Positions 1-10,080 of a DNA stretch of 64,000 nucleotides are shown piece after piece. Source of the DNA: Chryseobacterium arthrosphaerae (lineage in GTDB: Bacteria > Bacteroidota > Bacteroidia > Flavobacteriales > Weeksellaceae). The stretch covers positions 1,426,001 through 1,490,000 of the forward strand of contig NZ_MAYG01000001.1 in the NCBI RefSeq assembly GCF_001684965.1. Direction: 5' to 3'. The notes beneath the pieces were generated by a model. That model searched no databases and had not been told where the DNA came from. It worked only from the letters and a program-made list of their open reading frames with translations. Both the position numbers and the translations under genes were made by a program. Positions within the stretch are counted from its first letter, which is position 1, and every line of letters begins with the position of its first letter.

Positions 1-2
1 AA

Positions 3-1649
3 CCTACTTTTATCGATGAATTTACTTTAAAAATTCTCCGTGAAAAAATAGAACAGGTACAGCCCAGGCTCATCTGCTTTTCCATTCCGTTTCCGGGAAA
101 TTTATATTCCGGTTTCAGATCTGCATGGTTTATCAAAAAGCATTATCCGCACATCAGGATTGCTATGGGCGGAGGCTTTCCGAATACCGAACTTAGAGAA
201 GTTAAAGATCAGCGGGTATTTGAATTTTTTGATTTTATTACCCTGGATGACGGCGAGCTTCCTATTGAGCTTCTCTGTGAAAATATTTGTCATTCCGCGC
301 AAACCGGAGAACCGCAATATAAAAGAACTTTTTTACTTGAAGATCAGGAAGTAGTTTATAAAAATAATTCCAAAAGGCATGATTATAAACAAGCTGAAAT
401 AGGAACTCCTGATTATACGGATCTGAAACTTGACGAATATATTTCTGTAATTGAAATCGCCAATCCCATGCACAGCCTATGGAGTGACGGACGATGGAAT
501 AAGCTGACTATGGCCCACGGCTGCTACTGGGGAAAATGTACCTTCTGCGATATTTCTTTAGACTATATCAAAATCTATGAACCTATTTCCGCAAAAATAC
601 TGGTAGACCGGATTGAAGAACTGATCCGGACAACAGGCGAAACCGGGTTTCACTTTGTAGATGAAGCAGCTCCTCCTGCCCTGATGCGGGAAGTTGCATT
701 AGAAATCCTTAGAAGAAATCTCGTTGTTACCTGGTGGACGAATATCCGCTTTGAAAAAAGCTTTACCCGGGATCTGTGTTATCTTCTGAAGCTTTCCGGG
801 TGTGTTGCCGTTTCCGGAGGATTGGAAGTGGCCAGCGACCGTTTGCTGAAACTGATTGACAAAGGAGTATCTGTTGAACAGGTTGCCAATGTGACAAGAA
901 ATTTCACGGAAGCAGGGATCATGGTGCACGCCTATCTGATGTATGGCTACCCTACCCAAACCGTTCAGGAAACCGTAGACTCTTTGGAAATGGTCCGTCA
1001 GATGTTTGAAATGGGAATTCTTCAAAGTGGATTCTGGCACCAGTTTGCCATGACCGCCCATTCACCGGTTGGAATGAGCCCTGAAGATTTTGGAGTGATC
1101 CCGATAAAACAGGAAATACAGTTTGCCAACAACGATGTAGATTTTAAAGATAGTACCGGAATTGATCATAATAAATTCAGTTTCGGATTAAAAAAATCTC
1201 TTTTCAATTATATGCACGGAATTAATTTTGAACTGCCTCTTCAGGAATGGTTTGATTTTAAAATTCCAAGAACAAAAATTCATCCGGACTATATTCATGA
1301 CTGTCTTTTGGACGACGGCCAGTTTAATCTTAAGCTTAACTCAAAAGTGATCTTTTTAACCAAAAATGTAATCGCTGAGAATCGCATAAAAAATAAAAAG
1401 AAATATTCCGGTGCGTATACGCTTCTCACATTCCACTTAAAAACCAATATTGTGAAGGTTGAGCTGGAAGAAGACAAGGCGAAATGGCTGATGGAAATTC
1501 TGGATGAAAATGCTATACAAAATCAGAAAAAACCTACTATTCAACAACTTAAGAATCAATTCGAGGAGAATTTTGAGGATTTCGAACTGTTCTGGTTCTC
1601 AAAACCGATGCAGCAATTGAGAGAAAACGGGGTTATTTTGAGTTTATAA
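3..1649 (+). CDS. B12-binding-type radical SAM protein (5' partial)
   Basis: The frame is open from the left edge, so the N-terminus is missing; about 548 residues and the stop codon are visible. The first ~85 visible residues resemble the Rossmann-like cobalamin-binding domain of B12-dependent radical SAM enzymes and end in AMGGGFPN. A cluster-binding motif follows as CYWGKCTFC (cysteine codons at 522, 537 and 546). This is CX4CX2C, not the usual CX3CX2C. The segments VSGGLEVASDRLL and YLMYGYPTQTVQET fit the radical SAM barrel. The last ~200 residues are a family-specific extension. Such enzymes cleave S-adenosylmethionine to start radical chemistry. The substrate cannot be inferred, and no biosynthetic partner is visible downstream. 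Confidence 0.85.
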   Translation, partial: PTFIDEFTLKILREKIEQVQPRLICFSIPFPGNLYSGFRSAWFIKKHYPHIRIAMGGGFPNTELREVKDQRVFEFFDFITLDDGELPIELLCENICHSAQTGEPQYKRTFLLEDQEVVYKNNSKRHDYKQAEIGTPDYTDLKLDEYISVIEIANPMHSLWSDGRWNKLTMAHGCYWGKCTFCDISLDYIKIYEPISAKILVDRIEELIRTTGETGFHFVDEAAPPALMREVALEILRRNLVVTWWTNIRFEKSFTRDLCYLLKLSGCVAVSGGLEVASDRLLKLIDKGVSVEQVANVTRNFTEAGIMVHAYLMYGYPTQTVQETVDSLEMVRQMFEMGILQSGFWHQFAMTAHSPVGMSPEDFGVIPIKQEIQFANNDVDFKDSTGIDHNKFSFGLKKSLFNYMHGINFELPLQEWFDFKIPRTKIHPDYIHDCLLDDGQFNLKLNSKVIFLTKNVIAENRIKNKKKYSGAYTLLTFHLKTNIVKVELEEDKAKWLMEILDENAIQNQKKPTIQQLKNQFEENFEDFELFWFSKPMQQLRENGVILSL

Positions 1650-1801
1650 AATTTTCGGATTTTTTCGCAGGGATTTTGCAATAGTAGATTTTTCCTGTTG
1701 GATAATTTTTTCTCTTGATTTTACTGATGACACAGACTATTTCTGAGTATTCAGATCGGGCTGTCCTTTTTAGGTCTTGGCAACACCTGGAACGATAAAG
1801 A

Positions 1802-2620
1802 TTAATTAGGCGTATCTTTCGTAACCGGTCCTACCGATACCTTTTCCTGAACTTTAATAAAGTTCGGATCCATGATTGCCATACGTTCTGCAAGAGCTTT
1901 ATAAGTGGGAAACTTGAGAATAGATGCTCTTCCGGACATTTCCTTATAAATGGTAAAAGACTTTCCTCCTGCCGTTTTCAACTGTTTGGTCGTGGTAATA
2001 TACCGTCCGATAAGTTTGCTTTTCGCATCATAGATCTCAATATCAATAGGAGTTTTATCCATTATTGTATCTTCCGAACCAAAACTTACCGGAAGATTGG
2101 TAAAGTAGCCTACAGGAACACCATTGCTTAAGATCTCACCTACTTTATTGACTTCAAGATTCATTTTATCAATCTTTTTTCTGATGGTATAGGCATCCTT
2201 GGTTTTAGTATCCAGCTTTCTTTTAGGAACATTGGAGAACAGCTCATCCAGCGTTTTTACATTGATCCCTTTATTGTCAATGATCTTAAAATCTTTCACC
2301 GAAGTATACACTGCAGATTTTTCTTCTCCGGAGAATGCAGAAGGTGAAGAATAGTCTACTTCGATCGTTTTTTCCCTGTTATATACTCTATTGATCTGGA
2401 TGTAGCTGTCCCTGACAGAATCCACAATACTTTTATCAATAAATTTTATCGTGTACAGCGGAGTTTCTTTCAGGTCCATGAAAGTATACTCGTTGGATTT
2501 ATTCGAAATTTTCGCTACCGGAATTCCGTCCAGATTGATGATTCCTCTTTTCGTTTTAATGTTCTGGGCATGGAGGAAGATGCCCAGCACTGTAAAGAAT
2601 ATGATTATACTTTTCTTCAT
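1802..2620 (-). CDS. Secreted hypothetical protein
   Basis: This 272-residue protein begins with a typical signal peptide (MKKSIIIFFTVLGIFLHAQ, cleavage after AQ), so it is probably periplasmic or surface-exposed. I do not recognise the family. It has no membrane segment after the signal, is rich in Lys, Asp and Ser, and contains two similar segments in which GIINLDGIPVAKI near the N-terminus resembles GEILSNGVPVGYF in the middle. That may reflect an internal repeat. It lies downstream of atpC but is separated from it by a terminator-like hairpin, so it is probably transcribed alone. Function unknown. Confidence 0.7.
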   Translation of the reverse strand: MKKSIIIFFTVLGIFLHAQNIKTKRGIINLDGIPVAKISNKSNEYTFMDLKETPLYTIKFIDKSIVDSVRDSYIQINRVYNREKTIEVDYSSPSAFSGEEKSAVYTSVKDFKIIDNKGINVKTLDELFSNVPKRKLDTKTKDAYTIRKKIDKMNLEVNKVGEILSNGVPVGYFTNLPVSFGSEDTIMDKTPIDIEIYDAKSKLIGRYITTTKQLKTAGGKSFTIYKEMSGRASILKFPTYKALAERMAIMDPNFIKVQEKVSVGPVTKDTPN

Positions 2621-2646
2621 AGAACCAGACTTTTACATAAATAAAA

Positions 2647-2671
2647 AAAGTGTAACACAAAGTTACACTTT
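2647..2671 (-). terminator. Terminator downstream of atpC
   Basis: A perfect 10-bp stem (AAAGTGTAAC / GTTACACTTT) with a 5-nt loop lies 30 nt after the atpC stop codon. It is followed on the minus strand by a run of T. It should end the atpD-atpC transcript. Confidence 0.75.
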
Positions 2672-2700
2672 CTTGAAAATATATTTAGCTTTTCATTTAA

Positions 2701-2982
2701 TTATTCACAAAGGATAATTCCTTTATTATGATTAAATTCTACAACACCGCTTTTAATAGAATAAGAAAAAACAGAGTCTTTATCATTTTCTTTGGTAAGG
2801 TTTTTAGCGTAAGCTTCATCTACAGAGTTTGTAAACAGCTTCACTTTCCCACCAACTAAAGAAGAAACAATTCCTGCGTGGTTTTTCATGATGTGAAATT
2901 CACCATTTTTTCCAGGCAGTAATACAGAGTTTACTTCTCCTTCAAAAACTACATATTCTGGTGTTAATATTTTTATATTCAT
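2701..2982 (-). CDS. atpC: ATP synthase F1 epsilon subunit (short form)
   Basis: Epsilon subunit of the F1 rotor stalk. The frame extends upstream to 3027, but the extra residues (MSNFKFQTSNFKF) merely translate the intergenic inverted repeat. MNIKILTPEYVVFEGEV is the family start, so I set the start at 2982. At 93 residues it has only the N-terminal beta-sandwich domain and lacks the C-terminal helical hairpin of the ~139-residue E. coli protein, which in other bacteria inhibits ATP hydrolysis. Short epsilon subunits are, to my knowledge, known in Bacteroidetes. It follows atpD by 81 nt, and the rest of the ATP synthase operon is not in this window. Confidence 0.92.
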   Translation of the reverse strand: MNIKILTPEYVVFEGEVNSVLLPGKNGEFHIMKNHAGIVSSLVGGKVKLFTNSVDEAYAKNLTKENDKDSVFSYSIKSGVVEFNHNKGIILCE

Positions 2983-2996
2983 AGAAACAAATTTGA

Positions 2997-3054
2997 AATT
3001 TGATGTTTGAAATTTGAAATTACTCATCGAATTTCAAATTTCAAATCTCAAATT
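2997..3054. repeat. Large A/T-rich inverted repeat between atpD and atpC
   Basis: Arms 2997-3021 and 3030-3054 pair over 25 positions with one mismatch and one G-U, around an 8-nt loop (ACTCATCG). Each arm is built from an iterated word close to AAATTTG. The element fills most of the 81-nt gap between the atpD stop and the atpC start. Its strand-symmetric form and lack of a following T-run argue against a simple terminator. It may affect mRNA processing or the atpD:atpC ratio. Confidence 0.85.
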
Positions 3055-3063
3055 GTTAATAAT

Positions 3064-4622
<1,559 letters not shown>

Positions 4623-4833
4623 TTGGTAAAAAAAAGATTTTTATCATGCTTTTTGTAAAGACAGCAGGCATTAGGATTTACGGAATAGAGAGCAGAATCA
4701 AATACGGTTTTTATAATATTTATGCGATTTAAGACTATATTTTATTATTTCTTCTGATATTTTTTCAGATTTTTTCATTTTCATTTTTTCAAATTCGCTG
4801 ATCTATCAATCGTCAGAATCAAAATAAAGGCTT

Positions 4834-4841
4834 TATATTTG
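4834..4841 (+). promoter_or_regulatory. -7 element of ribF
   Basis: TATATTTG matches TAnnTTTG and ends 19 nt before the TTG start of ribF, implying a leader of only about 13 nt. I see no clear -33 TTG at the right distance. Confidence 0.5.
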
Positions 4842-4860
4842 CAATCAAAATTTTTCCGTT

Positions 4861-5781
4861 TTGAAAGTTTTCAAGAATTTTACAGATTATTCCTCCCAAA
4901 AGCCTCTAGCACTGTCTTTAGGTATGTTTGACGGAGTACATCTCGGGCATAAAAGTATTATTGATGAATTGATTAATGTAGGTACAGAAAATAATCTGGA
5001 AACTGCGATTCTTACTTTCTGGCCGCACCCAAGATTTGTTTTTAATCCTAATGAAGACCTGAAACTTCTGAATACGATTGAAGAAAAGAAGCAATTAATC
5101 CAGAAATATGGTATTGATAATCTTTTTCTTAAAGAATTTGATGAAGAGTTCAGAAATCTTACCGGAGAAGAGTTTGTACGTCAGATTCTAATTGAAAAAC
5201 TTAACGTAAAGTATCTTATTATAGGATACGATCACTCTTTCGGAAAAAATAAAAGCGGAAATTTTGAGCTTCTTCAGAAACTGTCCAAAGAGCTGGACTT
5301 TGAAGTAGAACAAATGGAAGCGATCAATATCCATGAAAACAATATCAGTTCAACCAAAGTTCGCAATGCCCTTTTAACCGGGAATATTCAAGATGCCAAC
5401 GAAATGCTGGGGTATCCCTACTCAGTATCAGGCACTGTAGTTCACGGAAAAAAAATAGGCAGAACCATTGGGTACCCTACTGCCAATATTGATACGGAAC
5501 CGATTAAGCTTTTACCTAAAAAAGGCGCTTATATTGTAGAAGTATTGGTAAAAGGCCAGCAATACAAAGGAATGCTGAGCATAGGTACCAACCCTACCGT
5601 AAATGGAGAAAAGCTAACGGTGGAAGTGTATATCCTGAATTTTGATGATGATATTTACGATGAAAAAATAACCGTGAGGTTCAGAGATTTCCTTCATGAT
5701 GAAATTAAATTTGAAGGTCTTGAAAAACTGATTGAAAGACTGGATGAAGATAAACGGTTGACAGAAGAATTTAATTTTTAA
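4861..5781 (+). CDS. ribF: Bifunctional riboflavin kinase / FAD synthetase
   Basis: Phosphorylates riboflavin to FMN and adenylates FMN to FAD in the cytosol. At 306 residues it has both domains. The N-terminal adenylyltransferase has GMFDGVHLGHK at residues 21-31 and GYDHSFGKN and ISSTKVRNAL further on. The C-terminal riboflavin kinase has GYPTANID and GMLSIGTNPTV. The start is a TTG: it gives the normal N-terminus MKVFKNF and follows a -7 box closely. It is transcribed alone and ends at a strong shared terminator. Its product supplies FAD to flavoproteins such as EtfAB in this window. Confidence 0.97.
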   Translation: MKVFKNFTDYSSQKPLALSLGMFDGVHLGHKSIIDELINVGTENNLETAILTFWPHPRFVFNPNEDLKLLNTIEEKKQLIQKYGIDNLFLKEFDEEFRNLTGEEFVRQILIEKLNVKYLIIGYDHSFGKNKSGNFELLQKLSKELDFEVEQMEAINIHENNISSTKVRNALLTGNIQDANEMLGYPYSVSGTVVHGKKIGRTIGYPTANIDTEPIKLLPKKGAYIVEVLVKGQQYKGMLSIGTNPTVNGEKLTVEVYILNFDDDIYDEKITVRFRDFLHDEIKFEGLEKLIERLDEDKRLTEEFNF

Positions 5782-5787
5782 GATATA

Positions 5788-5819
5788 AAAAGGGCTATTC
5801 ATCACTGAATAGCCCTTTT
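5788..5819. terminator. Bidirectional terminator, ribF / lipoprotein gene
   Basis: A perfect 14-bp stem (AAAAGGGCTATTCA and its complement) with a 4-nt loop sits between two convergent genes. It has A-rich and T-rich flanks for both directions. Confidence 0.9.
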
Positions 5820-5823
5820 CAGT

Positions 5824-6333
5824 TTATTTCAATACTTTTAAATAGATCTTCTGAGTTTCATCAGTCAGTTTCACATTAGGAAATGCTTTATCGTGATCAA
5901 TAAAGATATCTCCTTTTTCTCCAGCCTTTCCGTTACCGTCTGAATCCCAGGTCAGTGCAACATAATACTTCGCCGGTCCCATAGGTTTAGGGGTAATTTT
6001 GCTTGCAGCATCCGCAGGCATTGGAAAATCAATGGTAAAAGGAATTGATTTCTTCTCGTATTCATGTTCGGCAATTAAAGTTGCAGGAGCATCAGCTAAA
6101 TGTTCATCAACGCCGTACAGGCTTACCTTCAGTTTGGCATTTTTAATGGTAAAATTGTCTGTTCCTGAAAATTCCAGTTTAAGATTTTCAGGCACTTTTT
6201 CTGAAGTTGTGTTTTCTGTTGCAGTTGTAGTAGCGCCGGATTCTGGTGCCGGCTGATTTTTCTTTTCCGGTTGGGTACAGCTTGATACCATCAGTGTACC
6301 TGCTGCCATGAATAATAAAAGGTGATTTCGCAT
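5824..6333 (-). CDS. Lipoprotein of unknown function
   Basis: Taking MRNHLLLFMAAGTLMVSSC as the N-terminus (start 6333, not the upstream 6381) gives a clean lipoprotein signal with the lipobox cysteine at residue 19. The mature protein of ~150 residues starts with a low-complexity Thr/Glu/Ala linker, then a compact domain that includes TWDSDGNGKAGEKGDIFID. That resembles an acidic, possibly metal-binding, loop. I do not recognise the family. It is likely anchored in the outer or inner membrane facing the periplasm. Confidence 0.75.
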   Translation of the reverse strand: MRNHLLLFMAAGTLMVSSCTQPEKKNQPAPESGATTTATENTTSEKVPENLKLEFSGTDNFTIKNAKLKVSLYGVDEHLADAPATLIAEHEYEKKSIPFTIDFPMPADAASKITPKPMGPAKYYVALTWDSDGNGKAGEKGDIFIDHDKAFPNVKLTDETQKIYLKVLK

Positions 6334-6400
6334 TTGTATTATATTTATTGGGTTAGATATTTCACTGATAATGGATAACAAATTCCGTACCTTAAAGCAT

Positions 6401-6757
6401 TTATAGAGAACCGTTCACTGCATTCTGCGCTTTTTTAGTCAAAGATTTAAAAACCAGATCATATGACTGATCAATAAGTTTAAAAATCAGCTCTCTTTTC
6501 AGGCCGTCGGTCATTACAGAATTCCAATGGGTTTTATTCATATGGTAAGCTCCTGTGATCTGAGGATATTGCTCACGAAGCTCTGCACTCCATTCGGGAT
6601 CTGTTTTTACATTGATGGATAAGGGCTGCTTCTCAAGAGCCATCAGCAGAAACATCTTAGTATCTACCTTCAGTACAAGTGTTTCATTATCAAAAGGGAA
6701 ACTTTCCGTAACTCCTTTTTTGGCGAGACAATAATCTAATATTTCGTTAGCGTCCAT
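6401..6757 (-). CDS. MmcQ/YjbR family protein
   Basis: A 118-residue single-domain protein of the MmcQ/YjbR family, seen in the pattern CLAKKGVTESFPFDNETLVLKV near the N-terminus, LSINVKTDP, and the C-terminal YHMNKTHWNSV. The fold resembles CyaY-like domains, and some members have been called DNA-binding. The biological role is not established. It is cytosolic, with no signal or membrane segment. The MORN-like gene upstream ends 30 nt before it, so the two may share a transcript. Confidence 0.85.
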   Translation of the reverse strand: MDANEILDYCLAKKGVTESFPFDNETLVLKVDTKMFLLMALEKQPLSINVKTDPEWSAELREQYPQITGAYHMNKTHWNSVMTDGLKRELIFKLIDQSYDLVFKSLTKKAQNAVNGSL

Positions 6758-6787
6758 AGTTTTTTTGAGTAAGGTAATGAGTGTATT

Positions 6788-7147
6788 TCAATCTAAAAGA
6801 TGGTATTCTGAAAGATATTGTTCATAGGTTTCAGGGGAGATTAACAAACCAAAATCCGTTTCTTTTCCATCTTCGTCAAACGTTCTGAACATAATAGAGT
6901 TCTGTATGCTATACACGCATATTTTTTCCCTTTTCATGATTCCGTTGTCATAGTATTCGTTCACCCATCCCATAACAACCCCATTCCTGATTTCTTCTTC
7001 ATACATAATCGTTCCGTTAGGATGATAATCAAAGACAAGATAACCGTTGAAATGTTCATTATTATAAAAAAATTCTTCTGCAGCTGTTTCTCCGTGTCCA
7101 ATATCATCAAAAGAAACCCGGATTTTATATGGTTGTTTTAATCCCAT
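6788..7147 (-). CDS. Small MORN-repeat-like (YwqK-type) protein
   Basis: A 119-residue cytosolic protein with two or three MORN-like beta-hairpins: HFNGYLVFDYHPNGTIMYEEEI followed by NGVVMGWVNEYYDNGIMKRE. This repeat is found in proteins labelled YwqK-family antitoxins in Bacteroidetes. No recognisable toxin gene lies beside it, so the antitoxin label is uncertain and a structural or protein-interaction role is equally possible. A TAAATTTG box lies 21-28 nt upstream of the start. Confidence 0.6.
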   Translation of the reverse strand: MGLKQPYKIRVSFDDIGHGETAAEEFFYNNEHFNGYLVFDYHPNGTIMYEEEIRNGVVMGWVNEYYDNGIMKREKICVYSIQNSIMFRTFDEDGKETDFGLLISPETYEQYLSEYHLLD

Positions 7148-7167
7148 AAAATGTTTAAACTTTAAAT

Positions 7168-7175
7168 CAAATTTA
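7168..7175 (-). promoter_or_regulatory. -7 element upstream of MORN-like gene
   Basis: On the minus strand this reads TAAATTTG, matching TAnnTTTG, and ends 20 nt before the ATG. I found no clear -33 element. Confidence 0.4.
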
Positions 7176-7219
7176 GTAAATTTAAGAAAGAAATCATCAT
7201 CTCATCAAACCCTATTATT

Positions 7220-7876
7220 ATGAAAGCTTTGGTAATCGGTGCTACAGGCGCTACAGGAAAGGATTTAGTGAATCAGCTGCTCAATGACAAAGATTTTGAG
7301 GAAGTGGATATTTTTGTGAGAAAACCTGTTGATATTCAGAATGACAGGCTTCATGTACACGTTGTCAACTTTGAAAAACCTGAAGAGTGGAAAGGAATGG
7401 TGAAGGGAGACGTGGCGTTTTCATGTCTGGGAACCACCTTAAAGGATGCCGGAAGTAAGGAAGCCCAGCGCAAGGTAGATTTTGATTATCAGTATGAGTT
7501 TGCAAAAGCAGCCAGAGAAAATGATGTGGAAGATTATATTCTGGTCTCAGCCTATGGGGCAAGCCCGGATTCCAGGATTTTTTATTCCAGAATGAAAGGT
7601 GAGCTGGAAGAAGCCGTAAAACAATTGCATTTTAATAAAATCACGATTTTCAAACCCGGAATGCTTGAGCGGAAAAATTCTGAAAGAACCGGAGAGGTTC
7701 TGGGCAGCCGTATCATCAGATTTGCCAATAAATTAGGTCTTCTGGAAAGTCAGAAACCTTTACCCACAGATATTCTTGCCAAGGCAATGATCAATTCTTC
7801 CAAAATAAAAAGCAACGGCTACTCCAGTATTAAGCTCGGAAATATATTTTGTTTTGCTGAAAAAAGTAACGATTAG
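7220..7876 (+). CDS. NAD(P)-binding atypical/extended SDR protein
   Basis: A 218-residue Rossmann-fold protein. The dinucleotide-binding motif GATGATG is at residues 7-13. The later segment ILVSAYGASPDSRIFYSRMK has the Ser...Tyr-X3-Lys arrangement of short-chain dehydrogenases. The overall pattern resembles the HTATIP2/TIP30-like and YwnB-like NAD(P)H-binding proteins. Substrate and reaction are unknown. It is transcribed alone and ends at a hairpin shared with the convergent peroxidase gene. Confidence 0.85.
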   Translation: MKALVIGATGATGKDLVNQLLNDKDFEEVDIFVRKPVDIQNDRLHVHVVNFEKPEEWKGMVKGDVAFSCLGTTLKDAGSKEAQRKVDFDYQYEFAKAARENDVEDYILVSAYGASPDSRIFYSRMKGELEEAVKQLHFNKITIFKPGMLERKNSERTGEVLGSRIIRFANKLGLLESQKPLPTDILAKAMINSSKIKSNGYSSIKLGNIFCFAEKSND

Positions 7877-7905
7877 AGTTGAAGCTTTATATCTTTAAAA
7901 ATAAA

Positions 7906-7930
7906 AAAGTGGATTCCGGGAATCCACTTT
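7906..7930. terminator. Bidirectional terminator
   Basis: An 11-bp perfect stem (AAAGTGGATTC and complement) with a 3-nt loop and A/T-rich flanks on both sides separates two convergent genes. Confidence 0.85.
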
Positions 7931-7954
7931 AAGTATACCAATTGTATCGTTATA

Positions 7955-8530
7955 TTATTTCAGATATTTTGTAATGGCCTCATCAGTAGGCTTTGTTGTA
8001 CTTACAAAAGTATCGATCAGTTTTCCGTTTTCATCCAGTAAGAACTTGGTAAAGTTCCATAGAATGGTTGTATTTTTTACTCCGTTCAGTTCCTGTTCTG
8101 TCAGGTATTTGAAAATCGGTGCCATATCATCTCCTTTTACAGAAACCTTTGCAGCCAATGGAAAGGTTACGCCATAGTTTTTCTGGCAAAACGCTCCGAT
8201 TTCAGTATTGGTTCCCGGTTCCTGTCCTCCGAAATTATTTGCAGGGAAGCCCACCACTACCAATTTATCTTTGTACTGCTCATACACTTTTTCAAGATCA
8301 GCATACTGAGGAGTAAATCCACATTCTGAAGCGGTATTGACGATCAGGATCTTTTTCCCTTTGAAATCAGCAAAATTGATTTCCTTACCTTCAAGGCTTT
8401 CTACTGTAAAATCATATATTGTTTTTCCCATAAGTTCTTTGGTTTTGGCTTTAGAAATTTCACTTTTTTGATTGGTGCAGCTTTGTAAAAATGCCATAAA
8501 GGAAAGCAGCAGTAAAAAAATCTTTTTCAT
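7955..8530 (-). CDS. Glutathione peroxidase-family lipoprotein
   Basis: Thiol peroxidase of the glutathione peroxidase family, using cysteine instead of selenocysteine. The peroxidatic Cys is in NTASECGFTPQ, with the partner Gln in NNFGGQEPG and Trp-Asn in WNFTKFLL. The N-terminus MKKIFLLLLSFMAFLQSC is a lipoprotein signal (Cys18), so this form is exported. Many bacterial members reduce peroxides with thioredoxin, not glutathione, and this one may too. It is 191 residues, normal for a secreted member. It reads convergently with the upstream SDR gene. Confidence 0.93.
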   Translation of the reverse strand: MKKIFLLLLSFMAFLQSCTNQKSEISKAKTKELMGKTIYDFTVESLEGKEINFADFKGKKILIVNTASECGFTPQYADLEKVYEQYKDKLVVVGFPANNFGGQEPGTNTEIGAFCQKNYGVTFPLAAKVSVKGDDMAPIFKYLTEQELNGVKNTTILWNFTKFLLDENGKLIDTFVSTTKPTDEAITKYLK

Positions 8531-8567
8531 TTTTTATTAATTTGATGCAGCCTGTGCCGCCGTTGAA

Positions 8568-9230
8568 TTAAAACTTAAAAATATTGGCAGGAAATACTTT
8601 ATTGACATCCACTTTATTGAGTAACATCACATAGTCTCCGTCCTTCTTAGGGCTTGAGGATTCAATTCTGAAAGGCATTACAAGGTTTCCTACTTTTTTA
8701 TAATCGGAATAGACCAATGTTTCATCTTTTTTGATTTCCTTCAGAAGCATATATGTTTTGGTATCGAAATAATAAATGTTCTTATTGACATTTTTAGTCA
8801 GTTCTACTTTGTGACAGTAGATCTCACCTACTTTTTCTTTTCCAAGATATTTTGCATCAAAACCTTTGTTTTCCCAATCAATGAAATCATTATCAAAACT
8901 TTCAGGAACGTATTCAGGATATTCCTGCAGTTTGTTGGCAGCATAATTCATGGCATACCCTTTAGTTCCGTCAAAACCTTCAATGGCAGTTTCTTTTCCG
9001 CCTGTAGTAATGAGTGTTTTGGTAAGATTCGGACGCTGCTGATAAATTTTTATCGGATATTCATCTTTAATTCCCAACACCACTTTTCCCTGAAGCAATA
9101 CTGAATTTAAAAGTTTCCAGTTGGTCAGGCCACCGGATAATTCAATATTTTTATCAATAATTTCCTTTGCCGTCTGTGCAAATGTAAGGTGTGAAAATAT
9201 CAGTCCGAATACTAATAATAACTTCTTCAT
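8568..9230 (-). CDS. Exported LolA-like / COG2834-type protein
   Basis: A 220-residue protein with signal peptide MKKLLLVFGLIFSHLTFAQ. The pattern after it resembles the outer-membrane lipoprotein-sorting-like family: an N-terminal helix AKEIIDKNIELSGG, then alternating beta-strands such as GFDGTKGYAMNYA and KNIYYFDTKTYMLLKEIK. These share the LolA half-barrel fold, but most members are not true LolA and their role is unknown. It is followed closely by the peroxidase gene (37 nt), which suggests co-transcription. Confidence 0.65.
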   Translation of the reverse strand: MKKLLLVFGLIFSHLTFAQTAKEIIDKNIELSGGLTNWKLLNSVLLQGKVVLGIKDEYPIKIYQQRPNLTKTLITTGGKETAIEGFDGTKGYAMNYAANKLQEYPEYVPESFDNDFIDWENKGFDAKYLGKEKVGEIYCHKVELTKNVNKNIYYFDTKTYMLLKEIKKDETLVYSDYKKVGNLVMPFRIESSSPKKDGDYVMLLNKVDVNKVFPANIFKF

Positions 9231-9248
9231 TAATTTTATTTATAAATT

Positions 9249-9256
9249 CAAATATA
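9249..9256 (-). promoter_or_regulatory. -7 element upstream of LolA-like gene
   Basis: Minus-strand TATATTTG fits TAnnTTTG and ends 18 nt before the ATG at 9230. No clear -33 TTG is seen. Confidence 0.5.
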
Positions 9257-9357
9257 AGGGGATTTGAGATAAAATGCAAAAGACGGAGATTGCCGAGAAG
9301 TCCGGCAGGATCAATTTTGCCTGTTCTTCTCATTTCAAAAACCGCTTTAAACTGTTT

Positions 9358-10080
9358 TTAAATTAATTTCCTAGCTTTTTCAAGGTCTTCCGGAGTATCA
9401 ATCCCTACTCCGATGAAATTGGTTTCAATCATTTTAATCTTCATTCCATATTCAAGATAACGGATGCATTCGATTTTTTCTGAAATTTCCAAAGGTTTCA
9501 TCTCTAATTTTGAAAACTGTAATAAAGCTTCTTTTCTGAAAGCATACACTCCGATATGTTTGAAATAGCTGATATCATAGGAAACTTCCCTGTGAAAAGG
9601 AATAACAGAACGGCTGAAATATAGGGCAAATCCATTGTTGTCGGTAATCACTTTTACATTATTCGGATTTTCAATTTCCTCTTTTTCAGATAGCCTGATC
9701 TTTAGGGATGCCAATGAAATTTCCTGCCTGGTATCATGTCTGAAAACCTCAATCAGCTGCTGCAAAGGTTCCAGCTTAAGGAAAGGTTCATCTCCCTGCA
9801 CGTTGATCACAATATCACAGTCAATATTCTGTACCGCTTCTGCAATACGGTCGCTTCCTGTCTCATGCTGTCCGGTCATTACTGCTTTTCCGCCGTTTTT
9901 TACAATTTCATCAAGGATGATTTCTGAGTCTGTAGCCACAAAAACTTCATCAAAGAGTCCTGTCTCTACAACATTCTGATAAGTGGTGGTAATAACGGTT
10001 TTTTCTCCTAGGATCTGCATCAGTTTTCCCGGAAAGCGGCTTGCTTCATAGCGTGCGGGGATGACAGCAATTATTTTCAT
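9358..10080 (-). CDS. kdsB: 3-deoxy-manno-octulosonate cytidylyltransferase
   Basis: Couples KDO to CMP, the activation step before KDO is added to lipid A in LPS synthesis. The 240-residue protein shows the family N-terminus [29 protein letters not shown], and the nucleotide/metal-binding NVQGDEPF. Length and motifs are complete. It stands alone here; no other LPS gene is adjacent, although a PAP2 phosphatase follows upstream on the same strand after a 390-nt gap. Confidence 0.96.
   Translation of the reverse strand: MKIIAVIPARYEASRFPGKLMQILGEKTVITTTYQNVVETGLFDEVFVATDSEIILDEIVKNGGKAVMTGQHETGSDRIAEAVQNIDCDIVINVQGDEPFLKLEPLQQLIEVFRHDTRQEISLASLKIRLSEKEEIENPNNVKVITDNNGFALYFSRSVIPFHREVSYDISYFKHIGVYAFRKEALLQFSKLEMKPLEISEKIECIRYLEYGMKIKMIETNFIGVGIDTPEDLEKARKLI

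Noticed and set aside
6788..7147. YwqK-type antitoxin of a toxin-antitoxin pair
   Set aside because: The MORN-like repeat fits, but neither neighbour resembles a toxin, so I describe it only by its repeat.
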